In this document: positions 36,910 to 46,167 of the stretch, piece by piece
How the letters are laid out: every line of letters begins with the position of its first letter
Numbering within the stretch: position 1 is the stretch's first letter
NCBI GenBank assembly: GCA_012960755.1
Contig: DUAT01000094.1
Coordinates: 124,001 to 188,000 of the forward strand
Length of the DNA stretch: 64,000 bases
Reading direction: 5' to 3'
Source: Gammaproteobacteria bacterium
GTDB lineage: Bacteria; Pseudomonadota; Gammaproteobacteria; Pseudomonadales; Azotimanducaceae_A
Program-made: the position numbers and the translations under genes
The notes under the pieces: generated by a model
The model's input: only the letters and a program-made list of their open reading frames with translations
Databases searched by the model: none
Told to the model about the DNA's origin: nothing

Positions 36910-37278
36910 CTATTCCTTTTTTCTTTTGTCGCGTTTTTCGAAAACTTCCGTGGCGATATGCATACCTTCAACGGCAACGGGAAAGCCGCCATAAATTGCC
37001 ATATGCATAATAAGTTCACTGATTTCTGTTCGGCTAAGACCATTATCCAGTGCACGACCAATATGTAGTCGTAACTCGTTCGGTCGATACAGAGCGGTTA
37101 ACGCCGCGACGGTTATCAAACTACGATCTCTCTGGGAAAGGCCGTCTCTTGACCAGACGCCTTCCGGTAAGACGGTGTCGATAATTAACTTTCCCCAATC
37201 GTCACGGATTTCTTCTGGTGCTGGTAGTCGATCAGTAATTTGGCGAGATAATTTGAGTTTTTCTTCTTCGTTCATCAT
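36910..37278 (-). CDS. Carboxymuconolactone decarboxylase family protein
   Basis: The 122-residue protein starts at the ATG at 37278, chosen because GGAG lies six bases upstream. It is a small helical protein with the CMD pattern: GVWSRDGLSQRDRSLITVAAL and HIGRALDNGLSRTEISELIMHMAIYGGFP. It lacks the Cys-x-x-Cys of AhpD-type members, so it resembles gamma-carboxymuconolactone decarboxylase itself. Actual substrate unknown. It lies after an MBL hydrolase gene on the same strand and is convergent with the GTPase gene. Confidence 0.85.
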   Translation of the reverse strand: MMNEEEKLKLSRQITDRLPAPEEIRDDWGKLIIDTVLPEGVWSRDGLSQRDRSLITVAALTALYRPNELRLHIGRALDNGLSRTEISELIMHMAIYGGFPVAVEGMHIATEVFEKRDKRKKE

Positions 37279-37349
37279 TGTTGCTCCGTGTATTGTGTCC
37301 GCTAATGTATGCTTCCAGCGGTCGCTTGTCCAAAATACAGGACACGACA

Positions 37350-38090
37350 CTAGAGGTTTTTATGTATCAGGTGATCACCCTCTATCATGGAACCATGTCC
37401 CGGGAAAACTCTCTTGATACGCATGTTTGATAACTGTCGATAGCTTGATTTCAGGTGTTTCGGATTCGCAAGAATAGCAGGTGCAACCAGATGGCCTTTG
37501 CGCCGGCTACCTAGCAGCGTGTCGCCGGAGATCAGCGTTGCAGAATGCTCGTGGTAATAACAGCAGCTGTCCCAGGAATGACCGGGGGTATGGATCAGTT
37601 GCCACTCACTGAAAAAAGGCAGGGTTTGACGATCCTTGATACGGCTTGTCTCGGAAACCCGGGAGACTGGATTTATCTGATCTGTTGTCTGAAGGGTCAG
37701 GATTTCAGCTCTGGCTTTCGACGAGCGTTGGGGGTTTGCATACATGAGCCAGGCCCTTGGCCGAAATGCTTCCTTGAACATGGTAAAAAAGCGGAAAAAG
37801 AAGGCATGGGGATCATTCAATAATTTACGCCGCCGTTTTTTGGAAGCGTAGGGCAATCCAACAGGGGCACCACACAGTTGCGCCAGTGCCTTGACTCCGC
37901 CCAGATGATCAGGGTCGTCGTGAGTACAGGTGATTAGCGCAACTTCAGAGAGTGAACGTCCTAACTCACCGGTGATAAAGGCGGCAACATGTTCATGACA
38001 GCCCAACGCCACGTCCACCACCAACAGGTTTTCCTGGTATTCAACAATGTATGAATTAACCAGTCGGGTTTTCAGTAAGTGTATCTGCAT
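37350..38090 (-). CDS. MBL-fold metallo-hydrolase
   Basis: The 246-residue protein has the metallo-beta-lactamase fold. The zinc motif is CTHDDPDHLGG (THxDxDH), with further ligands in HTPGHSWDSCCYY, SGDTLLG and the last His in VFPGHGSMIEGDHL. This resembles the glyoxalase II/hydrolase group. The basic loop at about 90-130 (KKRRRKLL, FRPRAWLM) is unusual and may bind an anionic or membrane partner. It is transcribed towards the CMD gene, 72 bases away. Confidence 0.85.
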   Translation of the reverse strand: MQIHLLKTRLVNSYIVEYQENLLVVDVALGCHEHVAAFITGELGRSLSEVALITCTHDDPDHLGGVKALAQLCGAPVGLPYASKKRRRKLLNDPHAFFFRFFTMFKEAFRPRAWLMYANPQRSSKARAEILTLQTTDQINPVSRVSETSRIKDRQTLPFFSEWQLIHTPGHSWDSCCYYHEHSATLISGDTLLGSRRKGHLVAPAILANPKHLKSSYRQLSNMRIKRVFPGHGSMIEGDHLIHKNL

Positions 38091-38168
38091 CGCTACTTGA
38101 TTTCCGCACTCCAGTGCGTCGCTAAAAAGGTTCGTAAACTATCCACAAAATGACATACTCTTTTTTTC

Positions 38169-39647
38169 ATGGGAATCCTGGCTTTAGCCGAACAAAAAAA
38201 CGGGAAAAATAGTATGTACCTGTCTGCAATACAAGCATCACGCGCGATTGCCAACAAGGATATCAGTTGTCGTGAGTATATGCGCCAGACCCTGCAACGT
38301 ATCGAAGCCTTTAATCCGGTACACAACGCCATCGTTGAATTAGTGGATGCTGAGGATTTGTTGAAACAGGCGAGGCAGGCGGATGAAGCGCTGGCCCGTG
38401 GTGAATATTGGGGGTGGATGCACGGTTTACCCCACGCGGTTAAAGACCTGGCTAATCTTGAAGGATTCGTTACCAGCTTTGGGTCTCCGGTATTTGCTAA
38501 CACGATTGCAACGGAGGACGATTTGTTTGTTGAGCGTATCCGCCAGCAAGGTGCGATTTTTATCGGTAAAACAAATGTTCCTGAATTTGGGTTGGGCTCG
38601 CAGACTTATAACCCGGTATACGGCCCAACCAGGAATGCATTTGACATTAACCTGACTGCAGGGGGGAGCAGCGGTGGCGCAGCGGTAGCGCTGGCCACCG
38701 GCATGCTTCCCGTGGCTGATGGCAGTGACATGATGGGGTCGCTGCGAAACCCCGCTGGATATAACAACATCGCTGCGATACGACCGAGTCTTGGCAGAGT
38801 ACCCAGAGCAAAGCAGGATCTGTTCTTCAATCAACTTTCAACCGAAGGTCCCATGGGTCGAACCATTGAGGACGTTATTCAGTTATTTACGACGCTCGCT
38901 GGTGCAAGTAACCGGTCACCTTTGAGTGTGCAGGAACCTGTTGGGGCGCCGGACAGCTTTAGTATGGGGTCATTAAAAGATCTGAAAATTGGGTGGCTGG
39001 CAGACTATGACGGTTACCTTGCAATGCAACCCGGGGTGCTGGAATTGTGTGAGGCCAGTTTAAAAAACCTGGAAACCGCCGGGGCCATTGTGACCCCCGC
39101 TTCCATCGATTTCGACATGGCCAGTCTGTGGCAGTGTTGGTTAGTGCTGCGTCAGTGGATGGTTGCTGGAGGGCGCAGGCTTCTCTACGAAAATCCAACC
39201 TCCCGGGAGCTACTGAAACCTGAACTAATCTGGGAAATCGAGCAGAGTTTCAATCTCACCGCTGCTCAAGTGACCGATGCCAGCAGCGTTCGATCGGACT
39301 GGTACCGGGCGGTGAATCAGGTCTTTACCAAATGGGACATCCTGGCGTTGCCATCGGCACAGGTATTTCCCTTTCCTGTGGAGGAGCACTGGCCCAGTGT
39401 GATTGACGGCAACAATATGGATACCTATCACCGTTGGATGGAAGTTGTTATCGGCGGGACATTGAGCGGTTGCCCCGTCGTTGCATTACCTGCCGGTTTC
39501 AGGGACGGAGCTGCGATGGGTATTCAGTTTATTGCCCCGATTGGCCAGGACAAAATGTTGCTTGAATTTGCCCTGGCTTATGAGGAAGTGAACAATTGGC
39601 ACGCAGCTTACCAACAATTTGAGGCCGGCGAATTAGTCGCGGAATGA
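38169..39647 (+). CDS. Amidase (amidase signature family)
   Basis: The 492-residue protein (or 477 from the ATG at 38214) belongs to the Ser-cisSer-Lys amidases. The Lys is in HAVKDLANLEG, the cis-Ser in GGSSGGAAVALATG, and the nucleophile region reads GSDMMGSLRNPAGYNN, where TDxGGSIRxPA is usual. The Ser of GSLRNP is kept. The family splits amides, including acylated amines and nitrile-derived amides; the substrate is not apparent. The gene is divergent from the MBL gene and followed by a probable terminator. Confidence 0.88.
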   Translation: MGILALAEQKNGKNSMYLSAIQASRAIANKDISCREYMRQTLQRIEAFNPVHNAIVELVDAEDLLKQARQADEALARGEYWGWMHGLPHAVKDLANLEGFVTSFGSPVFANTIATEDDLFVERIRQQGAIFIGKTNVPEFGLGSQTYNPVYGPTRNAFDINLTAGGSSGGAAVALATGMLPVADGSDMMGSLRNPAGYNNIAAIRPSLGRVPRAKQDLFFNQLSTEGPMGRTIEDVIQLFTTLAGASNRSPLSVQEPVGAPDSFSMGSLKDLKIGWLADYDGYLAMQPGVLELCEASLKNLETAGAIVTPASIDFDMASLWQCWLVLRQWMVAGGRRLLYENPTSRELLKPELIWEIEQSFNLTAAQVTDASSVRSDWYRAVNQVFTKWDILALPSAQVFPFPVEEHWPSVIDGNNMDTYHRWMEVVIGGTLSGCPVVALPAGFRDGAAMGIQFIAPIGQDKMLLEFALAYEEVNNWHAAYQQFEAGELVAE

Positions 39648-39660
39648 GCGTCTTGAATAT

Positions 39661-39687
39661 GCGCCTTGCATCTAGCGGGCGCTTTTT
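39661..39687 (+). terminator. Probable Rho-independent terminator after the amidase gene
   Basis: GCGCC at 39661-39665 pairs with GGCGC at 39678-39682, followed by five T. The loop is 12 bases and the stem short, so strength is uncertain. It lies 14 bases after the stop codon. Confidence 0.5.
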
Positions 39688-39864
39688 CATCGGCCTGATC
39701 GTTCCAGGAGAGTAACCAAAACTGGCTGATACCGTGTTGAGACTGGGTGTCCCGTTATTGTGAGTCAATCGGAATATGTGATCTTCCAGAACAGGTGGGA
39801 AACAGGCCTGGACCGTCGTTCACCGTAATAGTAATGTTTACTCAACCCAAAAAGGAGCGTATCG

Positions 39865-40260
39865 ATGACAATTCAACTGTGGTGTCTGCTTGCTGGTGTC
39901 ATCCTGCCTTATGTATGGGCGGGAACATCCGTACCGTTTCGTATCAGGCAGTTCAGCAATGTGGATCTCAATGAACCCCGGGTTCAGGCGGAGAAGCTGG
40001 TGCAGGCTGGTGCCCGCGCCTGGGGTGCACAGTCTAATGCCTGGGAGGCGCTGGCTGTATTTGCTGTCGCCAATCTCACTGCGATGATGGCTGGCGTAGA
40101 CCCGGCCGGTAACTGGTCGACCGCCGCGATGATTTGGGTGGCGGCGAGACTGCTGCATGGTATTTTCTATATCAATAATATCGCACCAGCACGGGTTCTA
40201 TGTTTTGCTACCGGCGTTGGCATGAGCGTTTGGATTATTGTAATGGCGATTATGTCTTGA
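39865..40260 (+). CDS. MAPEG family membrane protein
   Basis: The 131-residue protein has four membrane segments and the MAPEG signature: RVQAEKLVQAGARAWGAQSNAWEALAVFAVA, with the Gln/Asn-Glu pattern of the glutathione-binding site, and AARLLHGIFYINNIAPAR. Bacterial members are small membrane transferases of glutathione or unknown role. The start has an AAAGGAG site. It is a stand-alone gene before TauD. Confidence 0.85.
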   Translation: MTIQLWCLLAGVILPYVWAGTSVPFRIRQFSNVDLNEPRVQAEKLVQAGARAWGAQSNAWEALAVFAVANLTAMMAGVDPAGNWSTAAMIWVAARLLHGIFYINNIAPARVLCFATGVGMSVWIIVMAIMS

Positions 40261-40305
40261 TGTAATGCCTGGTTTTAAGGAATGAGTTAGGGATATAGGC
40301 GGGAT

Positions 40306-41127
40306 ATGAGAGTCACTCAAATGGCAGCACCCCTGGGTGCGATTGTTGAAGATATTGACATCAGGGTAATTGAAGGCGACGGGGACAGCGTAAAAGATGA
40401 AGATGTAAACCTCTCGACCTGGCAGAAACTTAATCAGCTATTTTGTCAATACCATGTCCTTGTCTTCCGAAATCAGGATCTGCAACCCGATGATCATATT
40501 GCGTTTGCCCGGCGATGGGGTGAACTGGTGAAATTTCCCTACGGTGGATTGGAAGACCATCCGGATATCATCGAGCTCAAGAACAGGGGCAAATCCAGTG
40601 ATGTGAATCAACATTGGCATACTGATATGTCCTATAACCAGGCACCGCCAAAACTGACCATGCTCTATGCTCATGCAGCGCCGGAATTTGGGGGTGACAC
40701 CGCATTCTCCAATCAGCATTTGGCGTACCAGGATCTGTCGGAGGGTTTAAAAGCAACTTTGCAGAACACCACAGCTTTTCACACGGCCTCAGGGCTCGCC
40801 AGGCTCTATGGCCAGGATGAAGCTGCTGCTCCAAAAGCCACTCATCCCGTACTGCGATCTCACGATGAGTCCGGCGATCCGGCATTGTATGTGTGCAGGG
40901 CGTTTACGAGAAACTTCACCGGCTGGAGCCGTGAGGAAAGCAAGCCTTTGCTGGATTATTTGTTTAGCCACAGCACCAGCATGGAATACCAGGCTCGCCA
41001 TCACTGGCAGGCCGGTGATCTGGTGATGTGGGATAACCGTTCTGTGCTTCACTACGCTGTTCATGATCATGGCGATGACGAGCGGGTGATACATAGATTG
41101 CAGGTGGTGGGCGAATCCACCTTGTAG
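40306..41127 (+). CDS. TauD/TfdA family 2-oxoglutarate dioxygenase
   Basis: The 273-residue protein has the Fe(II)-binding pair His and Asp in NQHWHTDMSYNQAPP (about residue 104-106) and the distal His and Arg in DNRSVLHYAVHDH and GDDERVIHRLQ. The first loop (HVLVFRNQDLQPDDHIAFARRWG) fits TauD, taurine or 2,4-D type dioxygenases. These hydroxylate a carbon next to sulphonate, ether or ester groups, releasing sulphite, phenol or the like. The substrate cannot be told. It is followed by an M20 amidohydrolase. Confidence 0.85.
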   Translation: MRVTQMAAPLGAIVEDIDIRVIEGDGDSVKDEDVNLSTWQKLNQLFCQYHVLVFRNQDLQPDDHIAFARRWGELVKFPYGGLEDHPDIIELKNRGKSSDVNQHWHTDMSYNQAPPKLTMLYAHAAPEFGGDTAFSNQHLAYQDLSEGLKATLQNTTAFHTASGLARLYGQDEAAAPKATHPVLRSHDESGDPALYVCRAFTRNFTGWSREESKPLLDYLFSHSTSMEYQARHHWQAGDLVMWDNRSVLHYAVHDHGDDERVIHRLQVVGESTL

Positions 41128-41178
41128 TCATGGTACATTGCATTCCACCAACCCCCATCCAACAAGGTAGGTGGCTCT

Positions 41179-42363
41179 ATGAGCATCGATACCCTGGCCA
41201 GGGCAGAACAGATACTGCCTGATATCATCTCTCTGCGCCGAAAGATTCATGCTAACCCGGAGTTGGGTAATCAACTCCCGGAAACCACAGCTGCGGTGGT
41301 GGAATCCCTCGCTGGCCTGGATCTCAATATCCGATACAGCCAGCGGACCACTGGACTGGTTGCCACCCTGCATGGGGGTAAACCTGGCCCACGCATACTG
41401 CTTCGAGCTGATATGGACGCACTTCCCATGCCGGAAGATAATGATCTGGATTTTGTTTCCAGGAACATGGGCAAAATGCATGCCTGTGGCCATGATTCCC
41501 ATACCGCGATGTTGGTGGGCGCAGCCAGGCTTCTGCACGAGGAAAAACAGGATCTGAACGGCTCGGTGGACTTCTTTTTCCAAACCGGGGAAGAAGGATA
41601 CTACGGCGCCAAGGTCGCTCTTGATGAAGGATTGTTTGATGCGCCTCATTCACCTGATGCGGTCTTCGCGATCCACATAACCCCGTTGCTGGATATTGGC
41701 AAGGTTGTTTCTCGCCCTGGGCCGATGTTGGCAGCAGCGGACGTATGGACAATTGATGTCAGGGGCAAGGGTGGGCACGCGTCTATGCCACATGATTGCC
41801 TTGATCCAATCCCGGTAGCCTGTGAAATCGTGCAGGCGTTACAAACCTTCGTTACCCGGCGTATTAATGCCTTTGACCCGGTGGTACTGACGACGACGAA
41901 AATAGAAGCTGGAACAACGTCAAATGTGATTCCCGAAACTGCTTCACTAACAGGAACGTTGAGGTCCACATCTGAGAAATCACGGGTCCTGGCCCATGAA
42001 GGGATAGAACGGGTGGCGAGGAAGATTGCCGAAGCTTATGAGATGGAGATTGATTTTTCGATGGAGCGGGGCTATCCGGTTACCGTCAATGATGGGGGTT
42101 TTGTCGAATTTGCCAGCGAGATCGCAAGAAATCTGTTGGGCGCCGATGGCTACATCAACAGTAAATCTCCCATGATGGGTGCGGAGGATTTTTCCTATCT
42201 GCTGCAACGCTGGCCAGGGGCGATGTTCTTTCTTGGAGTCAAGCCCCAGGATCCGAGCCTGGCCGCTCCCTGCCATTCAAACCGCATGATTTTGAATGAG
42301 GCCGGGATGTCATACGGTATGGCATTGCACGCTGAAATAGCCAGGAATTATCTCAAGGCTTAG
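41179..42363 (+). CDS. M20 family amidohydrolase (hippurate hydrolase-like)
   Basis: The 394-residue protein is of the M20D type. Motifs are RRKIHANPELG, LRADMDALPM, MHACGHDSHTAMLVGAA (Cys and His metal ligands), TGEEGYYGAK with the catalytic Glu pair, GKGGHASMPHD in the dimerisation lid, and MGAEDFSYL with the last His in CHSNRMIL. The family cleaves N-acyl amino acids and indole-3-acetyl conjugates. No signal peptide, so it is cytoplasmic. The start has an AAGGTAGG site. It lies after the TauD gene, 51 bases apart. Confidence 0.9.
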   Translation: MSIDTLARAEQILPDIISLRRKIHANPELGNQLPETTAAVVESLAGLDLNIRYSQRTTGLVATLHGGKPGPRILLRADMDALPMPEDNDLDFVSRNMGKMHACGHDSHTAMLVGAARLLHEEKQDLNGSVDFFFQTGEEGYYGAKVALDEGLFDAPHSPDAVFAIHITPLLDIGKVVSRPGPMLAAADVWTIDVRGKGGHASMPHDCLDPIPVACEIVQALQTFVTRRINAFDPVVLTTTKIEAGTTSNVIPETASLTGTLRSTSEKSRVLAHEGIERVARKIAEAYEMEIDFSMERGYPVTVNDGGFVEFASEIARNLLGADGYINSKSPMMGAEDFSYLLQRWPGAMFFLGVKPQDPSLAAPCHSNRMILNEAGMSYGMALHAEIARNYLKA

Positions 42364-42501
42364 TGAAAGAGTCTGGTGCGAATGGCAGTTAGTCTGGATT
42401 TACTCCTCCCAACTCAATACTCACAGTGTTCCTGGTCCAAAGTGCCAATCCGGTTTTAAATAAATGGTATTCTAACTTTTTTTAAAAATACAGGCAGTTC
42501 C

Positions 42502-43239
42502 ATGGCGGAAGACAAGAAACATCGTAATGACATCTATGGCGACCTGGAGAATAACAATCAGGAGGCACCCGCGATTCCAGCGGCTACTGTCGTACTGTTG
42601 AGAGATACCGCAGATGCAGGTGTCGAAGTACTCATGCTACAGAAAAACCAGAAGATCAGTTTTGGTGGCATGTGGGTCTTTCCCGGCGGTCGCATAGATG
42701 CCGAAGACTATACTGAGGACGGAGAGCTCCAGACGGCTGCCCTGAATGCAGCGGTGCGTGAAACAGAGGAAGAATCCGGGCTTCAGGTTGAAAGCGATGG
42801 CTTTGTCTGGTTTGCACATTGGACGCCACCGCCTGGTACTCCGAAGCGATTCGCGACCTGGTTTTTTGCAGCGGCTGCACAATCTGCAGGTGCGGTCAGT
42901 GTCGACGGTCAGGAGATTCTCAATCATCGCTGGGTTAAGCCAGCAGAAGCCCTGGATCATCATTCGATGGGTCAGATCGATCTGGCTCCACCGACCTGGA
43001 TCACCCTGTATCAGTTGACCCGGTATGGGACGACGGACGCAATACTGTCTTATTTCAATGATAACCCGGAAAAAATATACGAAACCCGGGTCGCCAAGGA
43101 CAAGGATGGTGAGCGAGTCGCCATGTGGTCCGGTGATGCGGGCTATGCTGACTGGGATGCTGATATTTCAGGGGGAAGGCATCGTCTGGTTCTTGCCCAG
43201 GGTGGGTTCAGGTTTGAGAATACCGTCGAGAATTACTAA
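42502..43239 (+). CDS. Nudix hydrolase
   Basis: The 245-residue protein has the Nudix box GRIDAEDYTEDGELQTAALN and then AAVRETEEESGL. The box is longer than the usual G-x5-E-x7-RE-x-x-EE, with about nine extra residues (DYTEDGELQ) between Gly and the RE motif. This long variant is known in acyl-CoA/NUDT19-like members. The neighbours (acyl-CoA dehydrogenase next) fit a CoA or acyl-CoA pyrophosphatase role, but this is inference. Confidence 0.8.
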   Translation: MAEDKKHRNDIYGDLENNNQEAPAIPAATVVLLRDTADAGVEVLMLQKNQKISFGGMWVFPGGRIDAEDYTEDGELQTAALNAAVRETEEESGLQVESDGFVWFAHWTPPPGTPKRFATWFFAAAAQSAGAVSVDGQEILNHRWVKPAEALDHHSMGQIDLAPPTWITLYQLTRYGTTDAILSYFNDNPEKIYETRVAKDKDGERVAMWSGDAGYADWDADISGGRHRLVLAQGGFRFENTVENY

Positions 43240-43325
43240 TTTTTAATTGAGTTATATCAACGCATTCGAATATCGAATAATTTGTTATTTGTAACCCAAA
43301 AGTGGCATTGTTGAACCACGGTACT

Positions 43326-43401
43326 AAAACAGCAAGTATTTAGGACAGCAAGTATTTAAAACAACAGGTATTCGAAACAACAAGATCTTCAAAACAATCA
43401 G
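43326..43401 (+). repeat. Degenerate 16-bp tandem repeat before the acyl-CoA dehydrogenase gene
   Basis: Units of 16 bases begin at 43326, 43342, 43358 and 43374: AAAACAGCAAGTATTT, AGGACAGCAAGTATTT, AAAACAACAGGTATTC, GAAACAACAAGATCTT. A fifth partial unit (CAAAACAATCAGG) runs into the ribosome binding site CAGGAGAAATGAG. The array ends 13 bases before the ATG at 43414, so it is part of the leader. Confidence 0.8.
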
Positions 43402-43413
43402 GAGAAATGAGAA

Positions 43414-44757
43414 ATGACAATAGATTTTTCTGTGGAGCCGGAATTCCAGGAGCAAATTGACTGGGTCCAAAAGTTGGTAACCGAAGAGATAGAACCACTC
43501 GATCAGTTTATGAGTGTAGGAACCGATAAGAATGGTAAGGCGCTGGATGCAGATGGCTGGAACGCGATCCGGGCCTACATTAAAGATTTGCAGGACAAGG
43601 TGAAAGCCCAGGGTTTATGGGGCTTCCATCTGGGACCTGATCTGGGCGGGCCCGGACTGGGCCAGGTCAAGTTATGCCTGCTTAATGAAATACTCGGCCG
43701 AACGAGTATGGGGCCGACTATTTTCGGATGCCAGGCGCCGGATACAGGCAACATGGAATTGATTGCCCACAATGGCACCGAGGCGCAGAAGAAAAAATAC
43801 CTGGAGCCCCTGCTCTCTGGAGAAAAACATTCTGCGTATTCAATGACTGAACCTCACGCCGGTGGCCCGGAAGAATTTAAGTGCGCCGCCCGGCGAGATG
43901 GCGACGAATGGGTCATCAGCGGCGAGAAATGGTTCACTTCGAATGCCACCGGTGCAGACTTCCTGATTGTAATGGCGATTACAGACCCGGATAAGCCAAT
44001 GCTGGAGAAGGCATCGATGTTCCTCGTTGATACGGATACAGCGGGTGTCGAAATTGTGCGTAACGTTCATACCATTGGAACACCATTGAAGCACAACTAT
44101 GAAACTGGTCCTGGCCGGGGTGGTCATGCTTATATTCGTTACAACGACGTGCGTATTCCGGCCGATGCATTGCTCGGGGAAGAAGGTGCCGGTTTCGTTG
44201 GTTCGCAAACCCGCCTGGCGGGTGGTCGAGTTCACCATGCAATGCGTGCAGTTGGCGTGTGTACTAAAGCGCTTGATATGGCGTGTGAGCGTGCACTCAG
44301 TCGCCGTGCCAGGGGCGAGCAGTTATCGAACCTGCAAATGGTGCAGTCAGATCTGGCAGATTCCTATATCCAACTTAAGCAGTTCCGGTTACATGTCCTC
44401 TACACAGCCTGGTTGATTGATAAGACGGGTTCATACACAAGAGAGATTCGCAAGGAAATTGCCTCCATTAAGATCAGCGCTGCCAAGGTGAATCACGATA
44501 TCATTTACAGGGCGATTCATTTACATGGTGCCCTTGGTATGTCGAATGAAACAGCACTAGGCGCCATGTGGTTATCGGCACCCCAAATGGGGATTATGGA
44601 TGGCACAACTGAAGTGCATAAGGCCAATCTGGCAAAACTTATGCTCAGGGATTATAAACCTTCCGACGATTTGTTCCCGACCTACCACTTGCCGAAGCTG
44701 ATCAAAAAAGCGCAGGATAAGTTCGAGAAAGTTGTTGAAGACTATCTTGCGGCCTAG
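43414..44757 (+). CDS. Acyl-CoA dehydrogenase family protein
   Basis: The 447-residue flavoprotein has the ACAD layout: helical N-domain, FAD-binding middle with AYSMTEPHAGGPEEFKCAARRD and WVISGEKWFTSNAT, and a C-terminal helical domain with GRVHHAMRAVGV, HLHGALGMSNETALGAMW and the end region MDGTTEVHKANLAKLML. The probable catalytic Glu lies in MDGTTEVHK. It oxidises an acyl-CoA thioester, passing electrons to ETF. Length is above the usual 380-400, like the long-chain/ACAD10-11-like group. It is followed by a strong terminator. Confidence 0.9.
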   Translation: MTIDFSVEPEFQEQIDWVQKLVTEEIEPLDQFMSVGTDKNGKALDADGWNAIRAYIKDLQDKVKAQGLWGFHLGPDLGGPGLGQVKLCLLNEILGRTSMGPTIFGCQAPDTGNMELIAHNGTEAQKKKYLEPLLSGEKHSAYSMTEPHAGGPEEFKCAARRDGDEWVISGEKWFTSNATGADFLIVMAITDPDKPMLEKASMFLVDTDTAGVEIVRNVHTIGTPLKHNYETGPGRGGHAYIRYNDVRIPADALLGEEGAGFVGSQTRLAGGRVHHAMRAVGVCTKALDMACERALSRRARGEQLSNLQMVQSDLADSYIQLKQFRLHVLYTAWLIDKTGSYTREIRKEIASIKISAAKVNHDIIYRAIHLHGALGMSNETALGAMWLSAPQMGIMDGTTEVHKANLAKLMLRDYKPSDDLFPTYHLPKLIKKAQDKFEKVVEDYLAA

Positions 44758-44796
44758 CTTTTAAGGGTCAGGGTAGGTCTGGATTCACTGAAATGC

Positions 44797-44828
44797 CGAA
44801 GAACCTGCGCTGGTTCTTCGGCTTTCCC
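44797..44828 (+). terminator. Rho-independent terminator after the acyl-CoA dehydrogenase gene
   Basis: A perfect 11-bp stem, GCCGAAGAACC at 44797-44807 and GGTTCTTCGGC at 44814-44824, encloses the six-base loop TGCGCT and is followed by TTTCCC. It lies 40 bases after the stop codon. Confidence 0.85.
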
Positions 44829-44973
44829 AAGGTGAATAACTTGTGCGAATTCAGGTAAAAACCCCCTGCCTGAACCCCTCTGGTTGAAATAATGTCACTG
44901 TCCGTCCGATTTCCAATGTGGGTCTGGTCCGTTGATCTTACCATTACGCCATAGTCGAAATTAGGTGATTTGG

Positions 44974-45468
44974 ATGAGAAACAATCAGCGTAGCATTAGG
45001 AACATGTTTGTAATGCCAGGCTTCCAGCTCAGGTTGAGCATTTGGTACATGGTGGTTGGTGGGCTGTTACTGGGTATCGTCGGCCTATTCGTTTCACAAA
45101 AAATTGGCAGCGTGCAGGGGCTTATGAATAGCGACTCGAACCTGAATCTGCAGATCCAGGGCCAGGTGAACCAATTGATGCTGGAATGTATCCAAATGGC
45201 CATACTCGGTTTTGGAGTATTTGTCATATTCTCGTTTGTTTTTGCCCTGGTGGTCAGTCACCGGATTGCCGGGCCGCAGATGGTGATCCAGCAGTCTATT
45301 GAAGCCCTGATAGAAGGTAATTATGACCATGAGCGAGAGCTTCGTCCGGCGGATGAATTAGATGGAATTTTACAAGCTTTGAAGTTACTTAAAGCTGTTC
45401 TGAAGGAACGCGATATCGCTGTTGAGTCGGGTGTGAATGAACGAGAGGCGGTTGTTGAGACTACTTGA
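44974..45468 (+). CDS. Mini-HAMP membrane protein, copy 1
   Basis: The protein has 164 residues from the ATG at 44974, aligned with the starts of its two paralogues (MRNNQRSIRNMFV). It has a membrane segment at about 24-42, a short periplasmic loop, a second segment at about 72-92 and then a HAMP-like piece beginning SHRIAGPQ, with YDHERELRPADELDGILQAL forming the second helix. Sensors and chemoreceptors have this front end, but here nothing follows the HAMP helix. It is the first of three tandem homologues before a pilin-like gene. Function unknown. Confidence 0.8.
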   Translation: MRNNQRSIRNMFVMPGFQLRLSIWYMVVGGLLLGIVGLFVSQKIGSVQGLMNSDSNLNLQIQGQVNQLMLECIQMAILGFGVFVIFSFVFALVVSHRIAGPQMVIQQSIEALIEGNYDHERELRPADELDGILQALKLLKAVLKERDIAVESGVNEREAVVETT

Positions 45469-45634
45469 AGGAACGAGATACATGCCAGGGTAGGTGATGT
45501 TTGTGCGATGAGAGCACTCCCCGATAAATCTACCGTTCAGTCCTGAAATCCTACCCCAGAGCATATAGCGCTTACGTACCAGCAATGGAGTGGTTAAGTT
45601 TACGCTCGGAGTTCCGTAACAGGCCAGTGTGCGA

Positions 45635-46114
45635 ATGAAACAGAATCAACGTGCGTTAAAAAATATACTCACCCAGCCGAAGTTCAAGCTCAATTTGAGC
45701 ATGTATTTCGTGATGATCGGCGGACTGATCCTCAACATCATCGCCTTTTTTACCCTGCATGCGAACGGCCGGGTGTTGGACCTCATGAATAACAATCTGC
45801 CAATGAATTTCCAGACTCAGATGCATATTAATGAATTGACCGTGCAGAGTGTACAGGTGGTGCTGTTCGGATTTGTTGTATTCATCATCTTCTCGTTCTT
45901 TTTTGCGTTGGTGGTCAGCCACAGGATTGCCGGACCGCAGGTCGCTATCAAAGCGTATATCGAAGCACTGAAAGAAGGGGATTATGACTATGAAAGGAAT
46001 CTTCGGTTGAAGGATGAGTTGAGTGAAATCATGACTGCCTTAAAAGAGCTCAAACCTATACTCGAAGATCGGGACCGGGGACGGGCCAGACCTTATCCGG
46101 AATCAAAAACGTAA
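45635..46114 (+). CDS. Mini-HAMP membrane protein, copy 2
   Basis: The 159-residue paralogue of the previous protein starts at the ATG at 45635 (MKQNQRALKNILTQPKF). It has the same two membrane segments around a loop of about 35 residues (ANGRVLDLMNNNLPMNFQTQ), then SHRIAGPQVAIKAYIEALKE and YDYERNLRLKDELSEIM. About half of the residues differ from copies 1 and 3, mostly in the periplasmic loop, so the copies are old rather than recent duplicates. It may sense different signals or form hetero-oligomers with them. Confidence 0.8.
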   Translation: MKQNQRALKNILTQPKFKLNLSMYFVMIGGLILNIIAFFTLHANGRVLDLMNNNLPMNFQTQMHINELTVQSVQVVLFGFVVFIIFSFFFALVVSHRIAGPQVAIKAYIEALKEGDYDYERNLRLKDELSEIMTALKELKPILEDRDRGRARPYPESKT

Positions 46115-46167
46115 GTGCAATACCTCGGCGGTTGCCAGGTGCGCTCTTTGTATCACAGGTGATTTAA

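Noticed and set aside
41128..41649. Minus-strand 173-codon frame within the M20 gene
   Set aside because: Shadow of conserved M20 coding, no start signals.
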